Both the position numbers and the translations under genes were made by a program. A stretch of DNA of 64,000 nt from Pantoea eucalypti (GTDB lineage Bacteria > Pseudomonadota > Gammaproteobacteria > Enterobacterales > Enterobacteriaceae), in the NCBI RefSeq assembly GCF_009646115.1, contig NZ_CP045723.1, positions 1 to 64,000 of the forward strand. The letters run 5' to 3'. This document shows, piece after piece, positions 7,370 to 13,866 of this stretch (positions are counted from its first letter, which is position 1; each line of letters begins with the position of its first letter). Under the pieces are notes generated by a model that had not been told where the DNA came from, made no database searches, and worked only from the letters and a program-made list of their open reading frames with translations.

Positions 7370-7402
7370 TTTATTTTTATTTTTCGCTTGACCCGTAACT
7401 AT

Positions 7403-7430
7403 GCAAATTACAAACCGCTTACAGTCGCCC
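7403..7430 (+). promoter_or_regulatory. Late promoter, copy A
   Basis: AAATTACAAACCGCTTACAG, one of seven copies of the conserved element AAATTACAAAC(T/C)CC-n-TAnnnT. The last six bases, TACAGT, stand as the -10. It drives the baseplate cluster starting at 7555, as P1 has a late promoter before gene 5. Confidence 0.65.
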
Positions 7431-7513
7431 CAAGCTGTTAGCGGTTCCCTGATGGAATTTTTGACAACTTACCTAATCTGCAACGCGCGGTTGGGAACGT
7501 TAAAAGCCAGAGA

Positions 7514-7541
7514 GGCCGCTATATGCGGCCTTTCGCCTTTT
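7514..7541 (+). terminator. Hairpin upstream of the 7555 gene
   Basis: AGGCCGC-tatat-GCGGCCT followed by TTCGCCTTTT. It lies between late promoter A and the first gene of the cluster, so it could be an attenuator or terminate read-through from ref. Confidence 0.55.
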
Positions 7542-7554
7542 CAGGGGTACAGAT

Positions 7555-8208
7555 GTGAAACAGAAAATCGCAGTAATCAGCCTTTCAACCAATCTGCCGA
7601 TGGCGATCACCGCCATTTACGAAGAGCACACGCTCGTTATGTCAAAGCCGCAGACGCTGCCAAAGGGCATGCGAAAGCAGCTGGCCAAACTCGCCCCTTA
7701 CGTTGAAGCACTGCGCAAACAGGGCTTTAAGGTGCTGGTGGATGAAGCCACCGGCAAAGTGGCCAACGAAGTCGGCGGCAACCATATCTCACTCAAAACG
7801 CGGGGAAGCGACGGGCGCGCAGCGGTGCTAATTGGCATCGAGCGTTACAACGAGCTCCTGCTACAGGACAACATTGCGCTGCCAGCAGAGAACAAGGGCG
7901 CATTTGAGATTCCCGACTCCATCGTTGAGGTGGAGTACAACGCCAGCGGTGAAGAGGTCTACCGGATCAACTGGCGCGAGATTCGCCCGGAGCAGGTGCT
8001 GACCATCCTGTGCTGCTTCGCCGTGGGTTACAACAACGTGGCGTCGGCGGATTATATCAACGCCATGACCGCCGCAACCGCAGAGCCGGAGCCGTCTCTA
8101 ATGGACTCGCTTAAACGCATCATCGGCTATGAAAAAATCAAAGCCGTTGAAGCCGTGCCGGAGTCGCTGACCGGCAAGCGAATCAGTGACGAGGAACGTA
8201 TCCTGTGA
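7555..8208 (+). CDS. Phage late protein, first gene of baseplate cluster (217 aa)
   Basis: GTG start (MKQKIAVISLSTNLPMAIT) downstream of late promoter A; an acidic soluble protein of 217 residues. It overlaps the next gene by four bases, so the cluster is translationally coupled. By position it could match P1 gene 5 (the first baseplate gene behind a late promoter) or mat (the gene after ref in P1); I cannot tell these apart from sequence alone. No motif was recognised, apart from a central hydrophobic stretch QVLTILCCFAVGY, more likely buried than membrane-spanning. Confidence 0.8.
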   Translation: MKQKIAVISLSTNLPMAITAIYEEHTLVMSKPQTLPKGMRKQLAKLAPYVEALRKQGFKVLVDEATGKVANEVGGNHISLKTRGSDGRAAVLIGIERYNELLLQDNIALPAENKGAFEIPDSIVEVEYNASGEEVYRINWREIRPEQVLTILCCFAVGYNNVASADYINAMTAATAEPEPSLMDSLKRIIGYEKIKAVEAVPESLTGKRISDEERIL

Positions 8209-8537
8209 GTTATAACCGCCTCGACGATCGCTCGATCAGTGACGTGGTGCTACGCAGCCTCTTCCATCAGGAAGTGATCAAGCGATCCGCCTCATTCCAC
8301 GAAGACAACCGCGACTACACCATCCGTCTCGACGAGATATTCCGCGCTGACCTGGCGGCATACCGCGCCTATGAAGGTAATGACGATCTGCGCTGGGTGT
8401 TCCGTCTGTTATGCGGAATAGAGTCAGAAATGGAGCCGCTGCCAGCAGGCCAGACGCTTTCTTTACCGGATATGGCATGGCTGCGCGGACGCATACGCGA
8501 CTTTGCTGGTGGCAAGCCGGAGTTAATCAGTGGCTGA
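8205..8537 (+). CDS. Small phage tail/baseplate cluster protein (110 aa)
   Basis: GTG start overlapping the previous stop (GTGA) and a GTG start of the next gene inside its 3' end, so it is tightly coupled on both sides. The sequence (DDRSISDVVLRSLFHQEVIK..., ending LRGRIRDFAGGKPELISG) is a small mixed alpha protein with no recognised motif. Its place in the baseplate operon suggests a structural or assembly role. Confidence 0.75.
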   Translation: MSYNRLDDRSISDVVLRSLFHQEVIKRSASFHEDNRDYTIRLDEIFRADLAAYRAYEGNDDLRWVFRLLCGIESEMEPLPAGQTLSLPDMAWLRGRIRDFAGGKPELISG

Positions 8538-9747
8538 TACTCCGTTTGCCCGCACCCGGTCCGGGCGCTACGACACGGCAGGCCTTTCCTCCAAAGAGTT
8601 CTCCCGCGTCTTTGACCAGATTGATAAAGACCGCCGTAAATCCCGGCGCATAGCGCGGCGCACGCTCAACCCGCTGACCCTGAAGAACAAGGCGCTGGAC
8701 GACATTATTGCCCTGGGCAAAAAGAAGTCCGGCACGTTCTTCACGAAAGAGGATCTGAAAGGGTTTGAAGCAAATCGCGCCGACGCCCGCCAGCAGTTCA
8801 ATTCTTCACAGGCCGGTATCACGTATGCGCAGCTGGTGGCCGGTAGTCAGCAGATCGACATTAAGCGCGCCAACAACCGGGTAGACGACGGAAGCGGCAT
8901 TAAGCGCGCCACGCCCACGACGCTTAAACATAACGTCCTGACCGTCAGCGTGGAGGCGTCCGCCGCCTCGCTCGATAAGCATCACCGTGTGAAATTCCGC
9001 TTTGAAGAGTGGGATCAGCTGATAGAGGAAATCACCGATGCCAAAGACAGCGCAGCCAAAATTGCCAAGCGACTCTGCGCTGGCCGCGTCTCTTTTGATT
9101 GCGATTGTGGCCGTCACCAGTACTGGTATCGCTACATCGCCACGGCAGGCAACTTCGCCCTTGCCCCGCCAAAAGAGTACGCCTACCCCAAAGAGAAAAA
9201 CCCGAACCTGAAAGGCGTCGCCTGTAAGCACGTCATTCATGCCTTCACCCGTCTGCAATCCGCCTCATGGCAGGTGCGCATCGGCCAGGCACTGCATAAA
9301 AGCGCCAGTAACAACGCCTATGGCGACGATCCGCGCAAAACCACTGAGCACTTCACTGACGCTGACAAAGCGAAATTCAACCGCAACCGCAGTTCACAGA
9401 CGAACGTCGCCGCTGTTAAGCGTGAGCATGAGAAGTATCAGAAGCGCATGGGCGCGCTGGCGAAGCGCCTGAACAACGACGACGGGCGGATCGACAAACT
9501 GCGCGGCCAGCTGACCCGTGCCAAGAAGCTGACCGCAGCGCAGCGCACCCGCGCCGCGAAGAAGCAGGCGGAGCTGGCGGACGAAAAGGCCAAAAACGCC
9601 CTTCTGCGTCAGCAGCTGGCAGACCAGGCGAAGATCCAGCGCCAGACGTTCATTGACGCCCTGGTGCTGAGCGGCACGCCCCGCGCCCAGGCCGAGAAGA
9701 TGTTTATTGAATACGCAAAAAACCAGACAAAAGCAGGTAATCAGTAA
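8530..9747 (+). CDS. SWIM zinc-finger phage protein (405 aa)
   Basis: Residues 191-193 are C-D-C and residues 232-234 are C-K-H, with HQYWYRYIA and GVACKHVIH context. This is the CxC...CxH arrangement of the SWIM zinc finger, a nucleic-acid or protein binding fold. The N-terminus is strongly basic (DKDRRKSRRIARRTLN). The last 120 residues are a long charged coiled coil (RIDKLRGQLTRAKKLTAAQRTRAAKKQAELADEKAK split over heptads). It sits inside a late structural operon, so it may be a virion or assembly protein that contacts DNA; this is inference. GTG start, coupled to both neighbours. Confidence 0.8.
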   Translation: MADTPFARTRSGRYDTAGLSSKEFSRVFDQIDKDRRKSRRIARRTLNPLTLKNKALDDIIALGKKKSGTFFTKEDLKGFEANRADARQQFNSSQAGITYAQLVAGSQQIDIKRANNRVDDGSGIKRATPTTLKHNVLTVSVEASAASLDKHHRVKFRFEEWDQLIEEITDAKDSAAKIAKRLCAGRVSFDCDCGRHQYWYRYIATAGNFALAPPKEYAYPKEKNPNLKGVACKHVIHAFTRLQSASWQVRIGQALHKSASNNAYGDDPRKTTEHFTDADKAKFNRNRSSQTNVAAVKREHEKYQKRMGALAKRLNNDDGRIDKLRGQLTRAKKLTAAQRTRAAKKQAELADEKAKNALLRQQLADQAKIQRQTFIDALVLSGTPRAQAEKMFIEYAKNQTKAGNQ

Positions 9748-10532
9748 TGGGACGGTACGACGAATTTTTGGCCGACAATCCACCAACGATCAACGAGGCC
9801 ACCAGCAGTGAAACAGAGCAACCCTCTTCCGCCGTCGATACGCCGGATAGCAGCAGCGCTGTTATCGATCTGGACGCCGCCGCGCCGACCGCCGCCACGT
9901 CACCCGATGGCGATACCGCTGGCGGTCCTGATGACGCTAACAGCAATAGCAGTGAGAATCATGACCCGCTGAGCGCCCCGCTCCCGGACACCCTCGCGGC
10001 ACGCGAACAGAGCACGGCGCTAAAGCCGCGCTACAAAGGCCACGCCTCGTTTAACAACATGGTCCGCCGCGACTGGATTAAAGCGATTGAGAGCGATTAC
10101 AGCGCTTTTCAGGCGCTTCTATACCTGCCGGACATGCGCGACGTTGGCGAGGTGGACGATGAAACGGGCTTTGAACAGCCGTCGTTTACCGAGCTCAACA
10201 ACAACCAGCGTCACCTGAGCTATGAAGATGCTGATCCGGTCATTGTCACGGTGCTGGATTGTCCGGACGAGCGCGAAAGTTTCCAGGTGCTCGATGCCGA
10301 TGGCGAACAGGACGGATTGACTGACGACGTGCAGATCCTGCGCATTGCCGCTGAAGGTGTGCCGGTTGGCTCAATTCTTGAGTGGAATGAAGAGATGGCC
10401 AGCGGCAACCTGGCGCGCCGCTGGTGGTACGTTCACCGCATTTACGGCTTCGGTACGCAGAATGTCGGATCGCTTTACTACTGCATCCCTGCACGCAATT
10501 TTGACACCACCAGCAACGGACGTATCGAATGA
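9747..10532 (+). CDS. Phage tail/baseplate protein with disordered acidic N-terminus (261 aa)
   Basis: Starts in a TAATG overlap with the SWIM protein. Residues 10-85 are low-complexity Ser/Asp/Ala/Thr-rich (SSAVIDLDAAAPTAATSPDG), probably disordered. The remaining 170 residues are globular (KGHASFNNMVRRDWIKAIE; FQVLDADGEQDGLTDDVQ). It overlaps the next gene by four bases. By position it belongs to the P1 5-6-24-7-25-26 baseplate/tail-stability cluster, without a one-to-one assignment. Confidence 0.75.
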   Translation: MGRYDEFLADNPPTINEATSSETEQPSSAVDTPDSSSAVIDLDAAAPTAATSPDGDTAGGPDDANSNSSENHDPLSAPLPDTLAAREQSTALKPRYKGHASFNNMVRRDWIKAIESDYSAFQALLYLPDMRDVGEVDDETGFEQPSFTELNNNQRHLSYEDADPVIVTVLDCPDERESFQVLDADGEQDGLTDDVQILRIAAEGVPVGSILEWNEEMASGNLARRWWYVHRIYGFGTQNVGSLYYCIPARNFDTTSNGRIE

Positions 10533-11299
10533 ATCAGATACTTTCCCGCACCCGCGAGTGGGTGAAAACACGCACCGGCAAAGTGGAGAGTACCGGCTTT
10601 ACCGGCGCCGATGCCGCCGTTGCAAAGGCGCTGAATGACGTATTCAGAAGCGCCGTAATGACCGGGCCGCGCCAGCATGAGCAGCGCTTTGCCTCATTCC
10701 TGGCGCGAAAGCCGGAAGATCGCGTATTCGTCGGCAAGTTTGATGACGTCATGGACTTCCTGCGCGCCGTTCGCCAGGCGGGCGCCGGACGTCACAGCGT
10801 GAAACCGTCGGAAATGCCGGATCTTAACCGTGACGCCCTGCCGCTGATTAACCTGTCACGCGGGTTTGATATCACCTACGACAACAACGATCAGGAGATA
10901 GACCGCGATTACGGCGACATTACCGACCCGTCACAGGGCAATATGCCGCTTGCCGAGGTTGAAGCGACACAGGCCTCGCTTAATTACTCCATCACGCTGA
11001 TTGCCAGTGACAAAGATACGCTGTCGCTGATGTGCAACACGCTGGCCGCTAACTTCCGCTCCCGGCTCACCACTAACTTCACCGCGCAGGAAAAGCTGGT
11101 CCACTGGCCTGTAGAACTCAACTGCAGCATTCAGGATGCCAAAACCATCATGTTCAGCGATATGTCGCCCCCTTTCACGCAGGATCGGATTTACGCCTGT
11201 CAGGCGTCGCTGATTGTCATGGTTGATGTGCTGACCGCGCATGAGGTTAATGCCCGCAACGTTCGCTATGACACCCAGCTGGCACCGGGGGGCAACTGA
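10529..11299 (+). CDS. Phage tail/baseplate structural protein (256 aa)
   Basis: A 256-residue protein in an ATGA overlap with its upstream neighbour and TGATG with the hub-like gene downstream. The C-terminal half (SLNYSITLIASDKDTLSLMCNTLAANF...VHWPVELNCSIQDA... QDRIYACQASLIVMVDVLT) reads as an all-beta structural domain with paired strands, as in tail terminator and neck proteins. No catalytic motif is visible. Equivalent to one of the P1 tail stability proteins by position. Confidence 0.75.
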   Translation: MNQILSRTREWVKTRTGKVESTGFTGADAAVAKALNDVFRSAVMTGPRQHEQRFASFLARKPEDRVFVGKFDDVMDFLRAVRQAGAGRHSVKPSEMPDLNRDALPLINLSRGFDITYDNNDQEIDRDYGDITDPSQGNMPLAEVEATQASLNYSITLIASDKDTLSLMCNTLAANFRSRLTTNFTAQEKLVHWPVELNCSIQDAKTIMFSDMSPPFTQDRIYACQASLIVMVDVLTAHEVNARNVRYDTQLAPGGN

Positions 11300-12288
11300 T
11301 GGCTGATCAGCAGAATAAGCCTATGCAGTACTTCCTGCAGTCGGTCCTGCTCAATGGCGCTGAAATGCCGCGCAGCTGGATAACGTCCGTGATTTACATC
11401 GAGAAGACGTCGCTGACTGCGCCGCTGCTGGTCCTGGAAGCACACGATCCTGCCGGAAAGCTGGTGGATGAAATGGGCGCACGGTTTGGCGCTGTGCTGG
11501 TGGCAGAGCTGGGCGACCCGACCGGGCAGCGCGGCGCGTATTCCGAGACGTTTTTCGTGACATCGGCGCCCGCCAGCGGTGACGTGGTGCGGATCATCGC
11601 CGTATCAGCGGATTTGAAGCGTCTTAAAACCCCATCAGCACGCGTTCGCCTGTATGCCGACCGCCAGCCAGGTGACGTCATGGCGGAGTTCGCAGGCAAA
11701 ATGACGATTGAGGCTGACGCATTCCGCAAAGCGATGACCTATCACCTGAATATGGGCGAGAAGCCGTCCGGCGTCCTGCGCCAGATTGCTGACGATCACG
11801 GCGCGCTGGTCTGGTGCGCTCGCGGGAAGTTCTGCATGAAGGACATGGCAAAGCTGATCGGCTCAAAGGCGGCGTTTGTCTATGAGGCCAACAACCCGCA
11901 GGCCGAATACACGATCAGCAAGATGAGCAATATCAACCAGGACGCCGCCGCCACCAGCAGCCGCGATTATCAGTATGTCGGCTACTCCATGACAGAGGGT
12001 TACGTGGCCGTGGGCGATAAGACCAAGCCGGTTAAGTACATTTCTGACGCCGATGTAGCCACGCTGACCAACATGGCGAGGGTGCTTATTTCCAAGCTGG
12101 ATATTGAAGTCAGCGGCAACGCGGACTTGACAGCAGGCATGGTTATTGGTGTGCAGGTCCATCGCTATGACGCGGAAAACCAGGTAGACGAAACCTTGCC
12201 TAAAAACTTTATCGCCGTTGCGGTCATTCACCATGAGGATCGGATTGGCTACACCACGCGCATGATTTTAGGAGTACCCAATCAGTGA
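11299..12288 (+). CDS. Baseplate hub-like protein (329 aa)
   Basis: Lies directly before the spike gene, the usual order for hub (gpD/gp27/VgrG-N type) and spike. The sequence has the hub style: short beta blocks early (TSVIYIEKTSLTAPLLVLEAHDP), then AKMTIEADAFRKAMTYHLNMGEKPSGVLRQIADDHGALVWCARGKF split over a small helical insertion, and a C-terminal field (LDIEVSGNADLTAGMVIGVQVHRYD) typical of hub domain 3. It overlaps the spike gene by four bases (GTGA). The hub trimer would connect tail tube and spike; no enzymatic domain is visible. Confidence 0.7.
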   Translation: MADQQNKPMQYFLQSVLLNGAEMPRSWITSVIYIEKTSLTAPLLVLEAHDPAGKLVDEMGARFGAVLVAELGDPTGQRGAYSETFFVTSAPASGDVVRIIAVSADLKRLKTPSARVRLYADRQPGDVMAEFAGKMTIEADAFRKAMTYHLNMGEKPSGVLRQIADDHGALVWCARGKFCMKDMAKLIGSKAAFVYEANNPQAEYTISKMSNINQDAAATSSRDYQYVGYSMTEGYVAVGDKTKPVKYISDADVATLTNMARVLISKLDIEVSGNADLTAGMVIGVQVHRYDAENQVDETLPKNFIAVAVIHHEDRIGYTTRMILGVPNQ

Positions 12289-12893
12289 GTAAGCAACGCG
12301 CCATTATCACGGCCACAAAAGACCCGCAGGGACACATGCGGGCGCAAATCCGCCTTACTCCGCAGTGGGAGGACGTGGACGCGGATACCCTGCCCTGGGC
12401 GGAATATCAGCTTCCAATCGGCAACACGTTTGTACCCTGCATCGTGGGTGATCAGGTATGGGTGGAGTTCCCTTACAAAGACGGCCGCGGGAAACCGGAT
12501 ACGCGGCGCCCGCTGATCACCGGCGCAGCGCAGTCGGCACCGGGCGGCGTCCCAAGCGTCGCGCCTGAAGCCTCCGGACAGGGTGGCGGGTATGAGCCAC
12601 CAGCCGTTGACGGTGCGCCTGCGCGCCCTTCCCTGAGTCCGACCACGGATTTTGTGTCGCACCGCAATAATCTGCTGGAGATCCGGTCTGCTGGTGGCGG
12701 GTATGAGATAGCCAACACTGCCAGCGGTTCGCGTGTCGGTATGAACGAAAGCGGGGATATTTACCTGCTGGGGCCGGGGAATCTGGTGATCGACGTCGGC
12801 GGCAACCTGACTATCAAAGTTGGCGGAAAAATTGTGTTCCAGTCTGGCGGACCATTCAGCGCAACCGCACCACAATTCGCGTTCAGTCAGTAA
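12285..12893 (+). CDS. Baseplate spike, gp5/gpV/VgrG-type OB-fold and beta-helix
   Basis: A 202-residue spike. Residues about 10-85 form the OB-fold (GHMRAQIRLTPQWEDVDADT, VGDQVWVEFPYKDG, RRPLITGAAQ), the signature of gp5 and gpV proteins. After a Pro/Gly-rich linker, the C-terminus GNLVIDVGGNLTIKVGGKIV shows the alternating V/I-x-V-G-G register of the intertwined beta-helix needle. It would pierce the outer membrane, with the PAAR protein at 19319 as candidate tip. No lysozyme domain is inserted, unlike T4 gp5. Coupled by GTGA to the hub gene. It may correspond to P1 gene 26. Confidence 0.85.
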   Translation: MSKQRAIITATKDPQGHMRAQIRLTPQWEDVDADTLPWAEYQLPIGNTFVPCIVGDQVWVEFPYKDGRGKPDTRRPLITGAAQSAPGGVPSVAPEASGQGGGYEPPAVDGAPARPSLSPTTDFVSHRNNLLEIRSAGGGYEIANTASGSRVGMNESGDIYLLGPGNLVIDVGGNLTIKVGGKIVFQSGGPFSATAPQFAFSQ

Positions 12894-12910
12894 AGGTTAT
12901 CTTAAATATA

Positions 12911-12928
12911 AAATATTATTTAGAATGT
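12911..12928 (-). promoter_or_regulatory. Putative repressor operator upstream of hrdC
   Basis: On the reverse strand ACATTCTAAATAATATTT, a copy of the ATTCTAAA motif, 30 bases before the hrdC start codon in an otherwise AT-rich promoter region. Confidence 0.45.
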
Positions 12929-12957
12929 CATAACTCTTTTAGTTGAGACATTCCTGA

Positions 12958-13866
12958 ATGAAATCACCCTTCTTTAAAAACGTCATGGTCTACAGCCTGA
13001 ACCGGGATCTTCCGCTCGATGCAGAGGAACTGGAGCAGCAGCTGCAGACGATGGCGTTTTCTCCCTGTGCTGCACAGGACATGGCTAAATCAGGCTGGAT
13101 CAACGTAACGTCAGACGGCCTGCTATTGGCTGAGAACGGTCAGTACCTGCTGTGCTGTCAGACCGAAAGCAAAATTATGCCCGTGTCCACGCTCAACGAT
13201 TACGTTGCCGAGAAAGTGGAGAAAATGGAGCGCGATCAGTCGCGCAAGGTGCGCCGCAACGAAAGGGTAAGCCTGAGAGATGAGGCGCTGTGTGTGCTTC
13301 TTCCGCGTGCTTTCTCGCGCCGTTCCCAGTCCTATATCTGGATCGACAGCGTTAACAGCCGTATCTATGTTGACGCGGCCAGCGCGAAAGCCGCTGAGGA
13401 CATGCTGGCTCTGCTGCGCAAAACAATCGGCTCCCTGCCGGTTATTCCAATGATGACCGCTGATCCCATTGAACTGACGCTGACTGAATGGCTTCGCGCC
13501 GCAGAACTGCCTGCCGGTTTTGCGCTGGGCGATGAGGCCGAGCTGGCGGCAATTCTGGAAGATGGCGGCAAAATCCGCTGCAAAAAACAGGATTTACTGA
13601 GCGATGAAGTGCGCACGCACATTGAAGCCGGGAAATTGGTCACGCAGCTTAGCCTGGACTGGCAGGAGCGCATTTTATGCCGCGTATCTGATGACCTGAG
13701 CATTAAGGGCATTAAGTACGCTGACATGCTTACCCAGCAGAATGATGATATCGACCGCGAGGATCAGCGCGCACGCATGCTGGCTGATTTCATACTCTTT
13801 GCGTCCGAGTTCTCCAGCTTCTTCTCCGGGCTGGTGGAAGCGCTGGGCGGCGAGGCGAAGCGATGA
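12958..13866 (+). CDS. hrdC: RdgC-like recombination-associated protein
   Basis: 302 residues, the same length as E. coli RdgC (303). The opening (FFKNVMVYSLNRDLPLDAEELEQQL), the central KVRRNERVSLRDEALCVLLPRAFSR and the C-terminal FSSFFSGLVEALGGEAKR are RdgC features. RdgC is a ring-shaped DNA-binding dimer that limits RecA access to DNA. P1 hrdC is the RdgC homologue and sits beside dmt, as here: hrdC and dmt overlap in an ATGATCA so both come from one transcript. The upstream operator-like site suggests repression in the lysogen. Confidence 0.93.
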   Translation: MKSPFFKNVMVYSLNRDLPLDAEELEQQLQTMAFSPCAAQDMAKSGWINVTSDGLLLAENGQYLLCCQTESKIMPVSTLNDYVAEKVEKMERDQSRKVRRNERVSLRDEALCVLLPRAFSRRSQSYIWIDSVNSRIYVDAASAKAAEDMLALLRKTIGSLPVIPMMTADPIELTLTEWLRAAELPAGFALGDEAELAAILEDGGKIRCKKQDLLSDEVRTHIEAGKLVTQLSLDWQERILCRVSDDLSIKGIKYADMLTQQNDDIDREDQRARMLADFILFASEFSSFFSGLVEALGGEAKR

